From positions 1 to 39,549 of IMG/VR virus record IMGVR_UViG_3300046616_000136: a stretch of DNA of 39,549 nt, one strand, 5' to 3'. Below, in pieces: positions 31,296 to 38,648 of the stretch. The first letter of the stretch is position 1; every line of letters begins with the position of its first letter. The notes below the pieces were generated by a model, which was given only the letters and a program-made list of their open reading frames with translations, made no database searches and was not told the DNA's origin. Position numbers and translations under genes: made by a program. The stretch is from a virus.

Positions 31296-31546
31296 GTGAG
31301 CCGAGAGGTATCCGTCTTCTCAGCCCGGAGCAGTTCGCGTCAATGCCTGAGACGGCGAGGGCTACGCGCCGTGCGCATTGGGCGGGGATTATTCGGGGGT
31401 TGCAGCATGAGCAGGACCGCCGTTATCACTCAGCCGCGCACATCCTGGCGCTCGAGGTGACGTGCAAGGAATCGCATTGCAAGGCGCACGCGCTGTCCGG
31501 GACTGGCCTGTGTGCGCAGCACTTGCACAAGGTGCGTGCGGCATGA
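31292..31546 (+). CDS. 84-aa protein with Cys/His cluster
   Basis: ATG 31292 in ATGA overlap. Helical N-terminus (SPEQFASMPETARATRRAHW), then CKESHCKAHALSGTGLCAQH, a C-x4-C-x(10)-C-x2-H cluster that likely binds zinc. Unknown. It is coupled to the WhiB gene next. Confidence 0.6.
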   Translation: MSEPRGIRLLSPEQFASMPETARATRRAHWAGIIRGLQHEQDRRYHSAAHILALEVTCKESHCKAHALSGTGLCAQHLHKVRAA

Positions 31547-31866
31547 GCTGGCGTACGCCGTGCGTTGACGACCCGGAGTTGTGGACGTCGAAAAACCCCG
31601 ACGAACGCCTCACCGCTTTGAACGCGTGCATGACGTGCAACCGACTCGCAACCTGCGCAGCAGAAGCCAAAGCCGACCCTGACGACCGGATTGGTGTGCG
31701 TGGCGGGACCGACTGGACCGTCTCCAAGCACACGGGGCTGTCGTTGGCGCCCGTGCAGTGTCAGAACGCCCGGTGCCGGCGGACCATCCCGCAGCACGCG
31801 ACGGGTGGGCGGCGGAACTTCTGCAACGACAAGTGCCGATCAATCGCAAGAACCGAGGCCGCGTGA
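31543..31866 (+). CDS. WhiB-family regulator with extra zinc finger
   Basis: A 107-aa protein. Cys7, Cys29, Cys32 and Cys38 (CMTCNRLATC) are the four Fe-S ligands, and GVRGG with Trp58 is the WhiB turn. WhiB proteins bind a [4Fe-4S] cluster and the primary sigma factor and are confined to actinobacteria and their phages. Residues 73-98 add CQNARC and FCNDKC, a second zinc-finger-like unit not usual in WhiB. It may redirect host transcription or bind DNA directly. ATG 31543 in ATGA overlap. Confidence 0.9.
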   Translation: MSWRTPCVDDPELWTSKNPDERLTALNACMTCNRLATCAAEAKADPDDRIGVRGGTDWTVSKHTGLSLAPVQCQNARCRRTIPQHATGGRRNFCNDKCRSIARTEAA

Positions 31867-32237
31867 TGACCCGGCACATCCTGACCATCACCGCACCCGC
31901 CCCGTTCATCCGATCCAACGACCACACCCATTGGCGGAACCGGCACCAGCTGACCGCAACCTGGCGCGCCGTTGCGGCGTTGCAAGCCCGTCGCTTGCCC
32001 GTGTTCGGCGCTGGTCCGGTGCGCATCACGGCGGTGGTGCACCGGGATGACAAGCGCCTTTACGACCTTGACGGGATCGCTCCGACGGTTAAGGCGTGTA
32101 TCGACGGGCTCAGGGACGCGGGACGGCTTGACGAGGACAACTGCCGGGTCATTCCGGAACTCACCATCCGACATGGGGAGCAGTGGGCTGATGCCGCGCT
32201 GGTCCTGGTTATCGAAACGATCGAGGTAGCAGCATGA
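31866..32237 (+). CDS. RusA-like Holliday junction resolvase
   Basis: A 123-aa protein with YDLDGIAPTVKACIDGLRDA (residues 66-85) then GRLDEDN; Asp67, Asp69, Lys76 and Asp89 are the expected metal/catalytic positions of RusA. It opens TITAPAPFIRSNDHTHWRN, also family-like. It resolves four-way junctions from recombination-dependent replication before packaging. ATG overlaps the WhiB stop. Confidence 0.9.
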   Translation: MTRHILTITAPAPFIRSNDHTHWRNRHQLTATWRAVAALQARRLPVFGAGPVRITAVVHRDDKRLYDLDGIAPTVKACIDGLRDAGRLDEDNCRVIPELTIRHGEQWADAALVLVIETIEVAA

Positions 32238-33268
32238 GCCAGAACACCCCCGAGGACGCGCCAGAATCCACGGAGACGGCCCCGCAGCCAGATTCCGACC
32301 ACACCCCCGCCCCCGACGTTGACACGGCTGGTGAGGCGCTGGTGCAGCAGATCGCGGAGGCGATCGAGTCTCAGTGCCTGGGTCTGGCGAGTGGCGGCTA
32401 CGACTGGACGGACGCTGCCCGGGCTGTTCTGCCGTTGGTCGAGGCGCAGGTCGCGTACCACCGCGACATCGAGGCCGCCGGTTGGAGGTCGCGCGCTGAG
32501 GATGCCGAGGCGCGGGTCGCACCACTACGAGACGAGGCTGCTCGCCTCAACGGGGCGTGGCGTCGCTCCGACAAGGCGGCGAACGAGGCCCTTCGGCACG
32601 TCGCCAGCCTCACACGGGCGCTCGCCGAGAAGCCATACCAGAGCGACGTGGACAGCGAGACCGCCCGTGCTGATGCCGCCGAGTCTGCGTTGCGGCAGGT
32701 CCGTGAAGACCTGACCGCGCTGGCGGAGCGACTAGAGGCCGAGCCTTTCGTCGGAGGTGCGACAGAGCGAGCGGCCCGCGACATCCGAGCGATGCTCCCC
32801 ATCGGCACCTACCACACGCCCGGCTGGCCCTGTGGCGGACAGATCAAGTGTCCCGCCTGTTGCGCCAACAACCACGGCCCAACGTGCAACCCGGATCGCG
32901 GCTACTGCACCTGTGGCGCAGATGGCATGCCGCGGGTTGGGGCAGCGGACACGCAACCCGAGGGGGCAGGCGACGAGAAGCGTTTCCTGCGCTACCAAGC
33001 GGCCGTGCATTCCGCATACGACTCCGACACAGAGGTCAGCGAGCAGGAGTGGGATGACCGGGTCGTGCGCGCCGTCATGGCTGTTGCCGACCAAGAGCGC
33101 GCCACCCCCACGGCGGGTGGCAAGGTCGACACCGCACCCGAGGCGGGCAAGTGCTGGCGACACGACTATGGCCACCGCGAATACGTGTGCCGCTGCGACC
33201 CGCCACGCGAGGGCGACACCGGCATGGACCCCGCTGATACCGCACCCGAAAGCGGGGAAGGGCGATGA
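32234..33268 (+). CDS. Large hypothetical protein, coiled coil plus Cys-rich regions
   Basis: A 344-aa protein, ATG 32234. Acidic disordered start (about 1-35), helix/coiled coil at 75-175 (AEDAEARVAPLRDEAARL and following), a Cys-rich zinc-binding region (CGGQIKCPACCANNHGP then CNPDRGYCTCG, about 200-230), and a second Cys group near the end (CWRHDYGHREYVCRC). Similar composite proteins occur in early regions of actinophages but have no assigned role. No enzyme motif. 4-nt overlaps both sides. Confidence 0.65.
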   Translation: MSQNTPEDAPESTETAPQPDSDHTPAPDVDTAGEALVQQIAEAIESQCLGLASGGYDWTDAARAVLPLVEAQVAYHRDIEAAGWRSRAEDAEARVAPLRDEAARLNGAWRRSDKAANEALRHVASLTRALAEKPYQSDVDSETARADAAESALRQVREDLTALAERLEAEPFVGGATERAARDIRAMLPIGTYHTPGWPCGGQIKCPACCANNHGPTCNPDRGYCTCGADGMPRVGAADTQPEGAGDEKRFLRYQAAVHSAYDSDTEVSEQEWDDRVVRAVMAVADQERATPTAGGKVDTAPEAGKCWRHDYGHREYVCRCDPPREGDTGMDPADTAPESGEGR

Positions 33269-33546
33269 GCGCCACCGTCCGCGCAACCCGAGCCCAGGAG
33301 CGACGCAGGCAGATCGCGTTCCGGTTCGACCGCCACCCGTACTACTTCCCGGCTTGGTTCGAGCGCGCGCTGTGCATCGTCGTCGGTCGCGGCCACACGC
33401 CGATCCACTCATGGCCGAGCCGCATCCCTCAGTGCGCCTGGTGCGACGCGAAGGTCCCCGCCAACGCGCCCGACACCATGCCACGCGACTACCGCCCTGC
33501 CCCGTCTGGTGAGGCTGCCGAACCCACCACCACGGACGGTGCGTGA
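33265..33546 (+). CDS. 93-aa protein with HNH-less zinc pair
   Basis: ATG 33265 in ATGA overlap. Basic N-terminus (RATRAQERRRQIAFRFDR), aromatic HPYYFPAWF, then CAWCDAK, a single CxxC pair. Might form a zinc-linked dimer. Not recognised. Confidence 0.58.
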   Translation: MSATVRATRAQERRRQIAFRFDRHPYYFPAWFERALCIVVGRGHTPIHSWPSRIPQCAWCDAKVPANAPDTMPRDYRPAPSGEAAEPTTTDGA

Positions 33547-33713
33547 TGCCAGGAGACCAGCCAGACGAGATCGGCGCACCCCAACTCATCCCGTTGTGTT
33601 CCCACCACCGAGCCGTCGTGTACCAGCTTGAGCAAACCGACCACATCGGCGACCGCGAATCCGAACGAGTCGCCGCCCAAATGAGGCGCCAATGCTGCGG
33701 GCGCATCCAATGA
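33546..33713 (+). CDS. 55-aa hypothetical protein
   Basis: ATG 33546 overlaps the preceding stop (TGATG). Protein has LCSHHRAVVYQLEQTDHIGD and an end RRQCCGRI; Cys and His may bind metal. The start of the following gene repeats 13 nt from its own end (AATGAGGCGCC twice, near 33681 and 33709). Confidence 0.55.
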   Translation: MPGDQPDEIGAPQLIPLCSHHRAVVYQLEQTDHIGDRESERVAAQMRRQCCGRIQ

Positions 33714-33886
33714 GGCGCCTGACCATCAGCCTCGACATCGCATTCGGCAAAGACGAACCCGCCGAAGAACCGTACGAACCGGGCCAACTCGGATCCGCAG
33801 ACACCCAAACCGAACGCCGCCACTCAGACGAACACGCAACCCGCCAAGTCGGGTTCGGCACCGGCATCCCCTGGGAAGACATCTGA
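33710..33886 (+). CDS. 58-aa acidic hypothetical protein
   Basis: ATG 33710 in ATGA overlap; the frame also opens at 33692 but coupling favours 33710. Begins MRRLTISLDIAFGKDEPAEE and is acidic and probably disordered in the middle. No family. Confidence 0.55.
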   Translation: MRRLTISLDIAFGKDEPAEEPYEPGQLGSADTQTERRHSDEHATRQVGFGTGIPWEDI

Positions 33887-34071
33887 TGACCCGCGACGAA
33901 CGACGCGCCCTCTACGACGCCGCCATCCGCTACCTAGGCGACTGCCAACTCAACCCCAACGCCACCGAAACCGACATCACCACCGCAACCGCCGCCGTCA
34001 AACGCGCCGAACAAGCACTACGCGGCACACCAGGAACCCTCCTAGGCATCACCAGGAGAAAGGCGCCATGA
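33886..34071 (+). CDS. 61-aa helical protein
   Basis: ATG 33886 overlaps the previous stop (TGATG). Two helices (RDERRALYDAAIRYLGDC, ITTATAAVKRAEQALRG) and a basic end. Unrecognised. Confidence 0.55.
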   Translation: MTRDERRALYDAAIRYLGDCQLNPNATETDITTATAAVKRAEQALRGTPGTLLGITRRKAP

Positions 34072-34253
34072 ACTACGTCATCTGGTGCGGCCTCTGCGGA
34101 AACGTCCGAGTCGACCGGCACGGCGAACTGTGCGTCCTCTGCGTCGGCGAAATCGAAGCCCTCGTCAACCCCATCAGACACCCCCCAACCAAACCACGCC
34201 CACCCATCGGAGTCCGCATCCTCAACAGGATCACCGGAAGGAACGCAACGTGA
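34068..34253 (+). CDS. 61-aa zinc-ribbon protein
   Basis: ATG 34068 with AGGAGAAAGG upstream. CGLCGNVRVDRHGELCVLC (residues 7-25) is a CxxC-x(12)-CxxC ribbon, followed by a helix and a basic Pro-rich tail. Likely nucleic-acid or protein adaptor; no family named. Confidence 0.6.
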   Translation: MNYVIWCGLCGNVRVDRHGELCVLCVGEIEALVNPIRHPPTKPRPPIGVRILNRITGRNAT

Positions 34254-34861
34254 GCGACAACTACGAGTTGACCGGAGCCATCCGCAGATCACTGACGAGC
34301 ATTAGAGACAACTACGACGCCGCGCTCGAGCCGGCTAGGCGCGGACACGGGTCACAGGTGAAGGCCAGCAAGGAGCCGCCCATGCCCATCAGCGCCCACA
34401 TCCTTGACGTCCGGATCGACGCGTTCCACGACCTGCACTACTGGTGCTCATTCATCCTGGAGAACATGCGCGGGGCCGAAGGTGCTGCACTCGCGACTCA
34501 CGTCGAACTAACGGTCGACGGGATGACCTCATTCGTGAACACGTGGGCAGACCGGATCGTCACCGACTTCCCCGACGACGGCGAGAACCTGCGCAAGGAG
34601 GTCGCCAAGCACGCGCGGAGCCTCTCGGGGATCGTCCAAGAGACCGGGGTTCGCAAATTCCCCATCGGCGGATGCCCCGAACACGGCACAAGCGACATGG
34701 GCGAAAGGATCCCCTGCCCTGGCGAGCTCCGAGCCATGCTGCGCAAGGACGACGACATGCTCCCGTCTGAGGTTGCCTGCTCGGTCGACACCGAACATCG
34801 TTGGCCCGCAAGGGAATGGATGCAGTTGGGGCGCCGGATAGTCACGGAAATGACCGGGTGA
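34250..34861 (+). CDS. Hypothetical protein, last of coupled early operon
   Basis: A 203-aa protein from GTG 34250 (GGAAGGAA upstream, GTGA overlap). Helical, with VDGMTSFVNTWADRIVTDFP and Cys pairs GGCPEHGTSDMG and IPCPGE. The second half looks like an HTH-plus-zinc layout found in several actinophage proteins of unknown role. The open frame to 34085 is in the previous gene and not used. Confidence 0.6.
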   Translation: MSDNYELTGAIRRSLTSIRDNYDAALEPARRGHGSQVKASKEPPMPISAHILDVRIDAFHDLHYWCSFILENMRGAEGAALATHVELTVDGMTSFVNTWADRIVTDFPDDGENLRKEVAKHARSLSGIVQETGVRKFPIGGCPEHGTSDMGERIPCPGELRAMLRKDDDMLPSEVACSVDTEHRWPAREWMQLGRRIVTEMTG

Positions 34862-34884
34862 CATGAGACTATTGACATGAAGTA

Positions 34885-34913
34885 CCCCCGCGCAGAGGCG
34901 AATCTGCCGGGGG
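34885..34913 (+). repeat. Stem-loop before GIY-YIG-type gene, with 13-codon leader
   Basis: CCCCCG (34885-34890) and GCAGA (34892-34896) pair with TCTGC (34903-34907) and CGGGGG (34908-34913); C34891 is bulged. A 13-codon frame from ATG 34877 (MKYPRAEANLPGA) runs through it. It ends the coupled early operon and could terminate or attenuate, though no T-run follows. Confidence 0.5.
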
Positions 34914-34937
34914 CTTGACCGACTACGAGGAGTCGAT

Positions 34938-35369
34938 ATGCAACAGGCTACAGGCGATGAGGGGATCTGCGTCTTTCCGAGATGTGCAGAAGCCGAAACG
35001 CAGCACGTCGGACTACCAATCTGCGACCGGCACATCGCTAAGGTCTACCGACTTGCCACCATGCTCATCAACGACGCCATACCTCAAGCAGCTGTCGTGA
35101 ACGAGTCATCCAGGATGCCCAAGATGGACACCCGCGGTGCCATCTACTTCATCCGGCTCGGCTCGTTGGTGAAGATCGGATTCACGACCAACCTGGCGCA
35201 GAGACTGAAGCACGTTCCCCATGAGGAGGTGCTGGCCGTCACGACAGGATCCATGCGCGACGAGAAGGCGCTGCACGCTCAATTCGCACACCTCAGGCAG
35301 TACGGCGAATGGTTCCGGCAAGGACCCGACCTTCTGGGCCACATCGAGTCACTGGCCAGCGCCGCGTGA
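34938..35369 (+). CDS. T5orf172/GIY-YIG-type nuclease domain protein
   Basis: A 143-aa protein, GAGGAG upstream of ATG 34938. Residues 1-45 have three Cys and a His (CVFPRCAE, LPICDRH), probably zinc-bound. Residues 66-135 match the T5orf172 (GIY-YIG clan) pattern: AIYFIRLGSLVKIGFTTNLA, Arg in QRLK, and EKALHAQFAHLRQYGEWF. This domain is common in phages with unclear role. Confidence 0.8.
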   Translation: MQQATGDEGICVFPRCAEAETQHVGLPICDRHIAKVYRLATMLINDAIPQAAVVNESSRMPKMDTRGAIYFIRLGSLVKIGFTTNLAQRLKHVPHEEVLAVTTGSMRDEKALHAQFAHLRQYGEWFRQGPDLLGHIESLASAA

Positions 35370-35533
35370 CGTACGAGTGGTTCACCCTCAATGAGATCGC
35401 CAAACTGCGCGGGCTGACCTACGACTATGTGAAGAACCTTGCGTCCGTTCACCAGTGGCGGCGAACCAACACGAGCCCGAAGCGATACCACATCTCTGAC
35501 GTGATGGAAACGCTAGGATCTGCCAAAAAGTAG
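35366..35533 (+). CDS. 55-aa HTH protein
   Basis: GTG 35366 in GTGA overlap. FTLNEIAKLRGLTYDYVKNL (residues 6-25) is a MerR/excisionase-like HTH, then RYHISDVMETLG. A small DNA-binding regulator; an excisionase role is possible but it is far from attP. Confidence 0.68.
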   Translation: MTYEWFTLNEIAKLRGLTYDYVKNLASVHQWRRTNTSPKRYHISDVMETLGSAKK

Positions 35534-35728
35534 ACAGATGTGACACTTGCGTAGTACGCTGCGCGTAGCGTGTTTACCATCCCTCGGGAGCGGTAACACG
35601 CGTCCAGCCCTAGCCCCACCGGACTTCGCCTCTGGCCTGTATCTGGTGGGGCTTTGTGCTGCCCGTAGTGAACCCCCATCGGTCGACCCCACGCTCACGC
35701 CTGAGGGTCCACACGAGAGGTGCCTCCC
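35534..35728 (+). promoter_or_regulatory. 195-nt gap with operator-like palindromes and two stem-loops
   Basis: Contains GCGTA-G-TACGC (35549-35559) overlapping ACGCT-gcgcgt-AGCGT; a stem GCGTGTTTACC (35568-35578) with GGTAACACGC (35592-35601), one bulge; and a perfect 9-bp stem AGCCCCACC (35612-35620) with GGTGGGGCT (35645-35653) followed by TTTG-like bases, a likely terminator. No open frame of note. It may be a promoter with operators followed by an attenuator or a short RNA, ahead of the HTH gene at 35729. Confidence 0.6.
35612..35655 (+). terminator. Possible intrinsic terminator/attenuator
   Basis: Nine-bp perfect stem AGCCCCACC/GGTGGGGCT with a 24-nt loop, followed by TTGTGC after the stem's final T. 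The long loop and short T-run make it a moderate terminator. If functional it stops transcripts starting near 35550 before the HTH gene. Confidence 0.5.
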
Positions 35729-35965
35729 ATGGCGCTCGCGGACCGCATCACCCAGCCCAAACCTGAGAGGGTCCACGGACTGCCCTGTTCGGTCGGCCGG
35801 CTCCTCGAAGAGCTCCCACCCGACGAGGCTGCCGCGTTGCAGCACATGCTCAGCAACGGGTGGTCCCAGACGCAGATCTACGAGGCATTGAAGGCTGAAG
35901 GTCACGTTGTCGGGATGCAAACCCCGAATCGCCACAGGTCGCGCGCTTGCCGGTGCTTCGCATGA
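35729..35965 (+). CDS. HTH DNA-binding protein
   Basis: A 78-aa protein, GAGAGG upstream of ATG 35729. LPPDEAAALQHMLSNGWSQT then QIYEALKAEGH is a helix-turn-helix, ending NRHRSRACRC, a Cys/Arg end typical of small actinophage HTH proteins placed before a metallophosphoesterase-like gene. It may bind the palindromes just upstream. Overlaps the next gene by ATGA. Confidence 0.72.
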   Translation: MALADRITQPKPERVHGLPCSVGRLLEELPPDEAAALQHMLSNGWSQTQIYEALKAEGHVVGMQTPNRHRSRACRCFA

Positions 35966-37173
35966 GCCTTGCTGAGTCCGTACGCAGGGTCGGCAGCATC
36001 GAGCGTGAGCACTTGGCGAACAAGGGCCGCGTTAACGTCACCCCTGAAGGTGGCGAGTTCGTAGACGTCGCCCTAGACGCCCCGATCACGGCCGATGACT
36101 GGTCCCGCATCTTCAACATCTTCCAGTTGGACCCGACCGAGTTCGAGGTCGTGGACGACACGGTTCGCATGTCGACTTGGCAGCAGTCCGCCAGCGACGG
36201 CAACGGTGGGCGCGACCTGGTGCAGCTGTATTCGTACTCTGCCCGGTTCACCCGAAAGGCGAAGGCGCGCTTGTCTGACGCCGAGATTGCTGAGCGTCGA
36301 AAGGCAGTCCAGTCGTGGAAGATCCCGTCAAAATCCTTGCGCAATCGCAAGCCTTCTGACGCGCAGGTCGCTGCGGTCATCAACCTGGCGGACATTCAGG
36401 GCGGCAAGTCCGAAGGCGGCGGTGTCGCAGCCACCCTGAAGCGGCTCGAGGACGGCCTGCAGAACGTTGACCGGTGGCTCGACCGCATGATCGGCGACTA
36501 CAACATCAGCGAAGTCGTGCTCGTCAACAACGGCGACCCGATGGAAAACTGCGCCGGCAACTACGCCGCCCAACTGTTCACCGTCGAGCTCAACCACCGC
36601 GGACAAATGAACTTCGTCCTGGACGTGTGGGAGCAGTACGCCAAGCACCTGTTCCCCCAGTTTGAGCGGGCACAGTTCGTCAGCGTGTTGTGCAATCACG
36701 GCGAGTTCGGGCGCATGGGCTCAGCCAAGTCACAGACGTCCGACTCGGACAACGCTGGCGGGTTCCTCGCCGAAACACTCCGCCGTGTCCTAGACCGGCC
36801 TGAGTTCTCCCACGTCCAGTGGACCATCCCGCACGACGAAATGAACGTGTACGCGGACGTTGCTGGTGTGCCGATGGCGTTCAACCACGGCCACAAAATC
36901 CCGGGCTCAGACGCCGCAGGGTTCGAGAAGTGGCTCAACGGTCAAGTCCGCGGCGACCACAACGCGCACGCCGCACGGATCTGGCAGACCGCGCACCGTC
37001 ACCACTTCGCCGCCTGGGACATGGGCAGTTGCAGCGTATTCCAAGCGCCCAGCCTTGACGGCGGTTCCAAGTGGCTCACCGACATGACGGGTCGCTACTC
37101 ACGCTCAGGGATCCTGGCGTACCTCGTTGGTGAACATGCGCCCTTAGGTTGGTCCGACATGGCGTTCCTGTGA
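35962..37173 (+). CDS. Metallophosphoesterase-like protein
   Basis: A 403-aa protein. Residues 1-130 are an N-terminal domain with basic helices. From 140 a calcineurin-like metal site can be traced: LADIQGGK (Asp144), VVLVNNGDPMEN (Gly-Asp 191-192), VLCNHGEF (Asn245-His246), FNHGHK (His309, His311) and AHRHHF (345-348). The first motif reads DIQ rather than DxH, so one ligand is changed. Such proteins in actinophages are thought to act on nucleic acid, unproven. ATGA overlap with the HTH gene. Confidence 0.75.
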   Translation: MSLAESVRRVGSIEREHLANKGRVNVTPEGGEFVDVALDAPITADDWSRIFNIFQLDPTEFEVVDDTVRMSTWQQSASDGNGGRDLVQLYSYSARFTRKAKARLSDAEIAERRKAVQSWKIPSKSLRNRKPSDAQVAAVINLADIQGGKSEGGGVAATLKRLEDGLQNVDRWLDRMIGDYNISEVVLVNNGDPMENCAGNYAAQLFTVELNHRGQMNFVLDVWEQYAKHLFPQFERAQFVSVLCNHGEFGRMGSAKSQTSDSDNAGGFLAETLRRVLDRPEFSHVQWTIPHDEMNVYADVAGVPMAFNHGHKIPGSDAAGFEKWLNGQVRGDHNAHAARIWQTAHRHHFAAWDMGSCSVFQAPSLDGGSKWLTDMTGRYSRSGILAYLVGEHAPLGWSDMAFL

Positions 37174-37229
37174 TGTTGCACCGCGCTGCCACGAAACCAC
37201 CGGTCCTGTCGCACCAGGACGCAACATGA
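37173..37229 (+). CDS. 18-aa coupling ORF
   Basis: ATG 37173 overlaps the previous stop (TGATG) and its TGA overlaps the next ATG (ATGA at 37226). It encodes MLHRAATKPPVLSHQDAT. It may serve only to relay translation to the next gene. Confidence 0.35.
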   Translation: MLHRAATKPPVLSHQDAT

Positions 37230-37402
37230 TCGTTGATGGCGTCCCGTACACGGCCGCTCAGATCCGCGCCCTGGTAGCGACAGTGCGCCGGCTCGAACTG
37301 AAAACGGCTGAGCTCACGGACACGCTCGCACTCAGGTCTGCCGCGCTCAACCGGGTCGCCGCAGAAAACGACCGGTTGCGTGAAACCTGTAAGCCCTTAT
37401 AG
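37226..37402 (+). CDS. 58-aa coiled-coil protein
   Basis: ATG 37226 in ATGA overlap. After VDGVPYTAAQ a long heptad pattern (IRALVATVRRLELKTAEL, then NRVAAENDRLRE) gives a parallel coiled coil. It probably dimerises, perhaps with the upstream metallophosphoesterase-like protein. No family. It ends at the edge of the structured gap. Confidence 0.6.
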   Translation: MIVDGVPYTAAQIRALVATVRRLELKTAELTDTLALRSAALNRVAAENDRLRETCKPL

Positions 37403-37787
37403 GGAACCTGCAACACCCCCCGAGCAATACAACGCACCTGACCCATCGTTGGGCGCGTTCTATTGCACCCCATTCGTCCACCGCCGTGCCGACACACATA
37501 GAGGGCCACGAGCCACAGAGCGGCAAGTTGCGGTGGCGCAAGAGTCCTCGCTACCGAGGATGTGCAAACGCCACGGCTCAATGCACAGGCTGGGACTAGC
37601 GCCGTCGCAGCCTCCCGTGGTCATAGCGCGTGCGGGGCCTGATCTGCCAACGCGGTGACGGCCCCGCACGGCACTGATGTCGCGTTCCCGCAACGTCAGT
37701 GCCAACCCGCAACCCAACGTGACCCAAGCCGACGGCCTAGGAAGACCGCCGACCAAGTGTGCTACGGCACCCAAGCTCGGAGAAACC
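37403..37787 (+). ncRNA. 385-nt gene-free gap with four strong stem-loops; candidate structured RNA
   Basis: No convincing gene. Four hairpins lie in a row: A, GCAATACAACGC/GCGTTCTATTGC (37424-37466, one mismatch, inner CCCA/TGGG); B, GTGGCG/CGCCAC (37533-37574) with inner TCCTCG/CGAGGA; C, GTGCGGGGCC/GGCCCCGCAC (37630-37669); D, GGCACTGATGT/ACGTCAGTGCC (37670-37703, one G-U). C and D touch and could stack. A further weak pair AGGCT/AGCCT lies between B and C. None has a T-run, so simple terminators are less likely. No known RNA class is recognised; an ncRNA, a replication/packaging element or an attenuator are possible. Confidence 0.55.
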
Positions 37788-37970
37788 ATGGACCGCGACA
37801 CCCTCACCAACAACATGCTCCGAGCCGGCCGCCAATGGGCAGTCCTCGTCGCAATGGGCGACTACGACCAAGCCCGCGAACTCGCCGACGAAATCACCGG
37901 CTACTCCGCCGCCCTCGACCGCATCGACAACCCCTGGAACATCCTCAAAGGCTCCCCCGAGCATGGCTAA
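37788..37970 (+). CDS. 60-aa hypothetical protein
   Basis: ATG 37788 with CGGAGAAA upstream. Helical (LTNNMLRAGRQWAVLVAMGD, then ARELADEITGYSAALDRID). No family. First gene after the structured gap. The open frame to 37677 runs through hairpin sequence and is not used. Confidence 0.6.
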   Translation: MDRDTLTNNMLRAGRQWAVLVAMGDYDQARELADEITGYSAALDRIDNPWNILKGSPEHG

Positions 37971-38157
37971 GCACAGCCTCCTCCACCGGGCCGACTGCGA
38001 AGCCTCAGGGACCGCCGAACAATTCGCTGCCGCCCTCAAAGACGGCCACGAACCAGTCTTCCTCTGCGCACACCACACCGACAAACACACCGCATGGCTC
38101 GACGCCAACGAGTGGACCATCGTCATCCTCAACGAGAGAGCGCCGGTGCCCGCATGA
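37963..38157 (+). CDS. 64-aa hypothetical protein
   Basis: ATG 37963, 8-nt overlap with the previous gene. HRADCEASGTAEQFAAALKD then FLCAHHTDKHTAW; one Cys pair and three His may bind metal. Unrecognised. Confidence 0.58.
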   Translation: MAKHSLLHRADCEASGTAEQFAAALKDGHEPVFLCAHHTDKHTAWLDANEWTIVILNERAPVPA

Positions 38158-38648
38158 TGGTTGACACCCTGCCCCGCCGCTTGTGGGCCAAGGTGGTTCG
38201 GACCAACAACGGATGCCTCGAATACGCCGGCGCCCACAACGCATTCGGTTACGGCATCATCCGCGCAAGGCGCGACGATGGCATGCACACGATGGTCGCC
38301 ACACACCGCGCAGCCTGGACCGTCACACACGGTCCCATCCCCGAGGGTATGCACGTGCTTCACCGCTGCGACAACCCGCCTTGCTGCAACCCCGACCACT
38401 TGTTCCTAGGCACAGACGCCGACAACATGTCCGACAAGTGCGCTAAGGGCCGGCAGTCTCGCGAGTTCGATCTGCCGCAAACCAAACTCTCCGACGTCGA
38501 GGTCGCCGAGCTTCGTCACGAGGTCGCCGAGCTTCGTCACGAGTACGCCACTAGCGGCCTCTCGCAGTACGCGTTGGCCCGCAAGTACGGGATCAGCCAG
38601 CCGCACGTCAGCTACATCGTGAACCACAAGGTCAGGAGCGCGGCGTAA
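38154..38648 (+). CDS. HNH endonuclease with HTH tail
   Basis: A 164-aa protein, ATG 38154 (or 38157). HRCDNPPCCNPDHLFLGTDA followed by DNMSDKC (residues about 66-95) is the HNH_3 core. The C-terminal HTH (GLSQYALARKYGISQPHVSY) would bind DNA. Two identical 21-bp units (38499-38540) duplicate EVAELRH between the two domains. It parallels the HNH gene at 29819 and is probably a mobile, free-standing endonuclease. Confidence 0.88.
   Translation: MMVDTLPRRLWAKVVRTNNGCLEYAGAHNAFGYGIIRARRDDGMHTMVATHRAAWTVTHGPIPEGMHVLHRCDNPPCCNPDHLFLGTDADNMSDKCAKGRQSREFDLPQTKLSDVEVAELRHEVAELRHEYATSGLSQYALARKYGISQPHVSYIVNHKVRSAA
38499..38540 (+). repeat. Perfect 21-bp tandem duplication
   Basis: Two identical adjacent 21-bp units starting GAGGTCGCC and ending TTCGTCAC encode EVAELRH twice. 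Perfect identity implies a recent slippage event. It adds seven residues, two turns of helix, between the HNH core and the HTH. Confidence 0.97.

Noticed and set aside
32732-33823. 363-aa minus-strand frame
   Set aside because: Opposes four tightly coupled plus-strand genes; Arg/Gly/Trp-rich shadow.
34872-34900. Promoter at TTGACA (34872-34877)
   Set aside because: A consensus -35 is present but no -10-like sequence occurs at normal spacing; GC-rich hairpin occupies that place.
37677-37787. Longer start for the 37788 gene
   Set aside because: The extension runs through stem-loop sequence and lacks a ribosome site; ATG 37788 has one.
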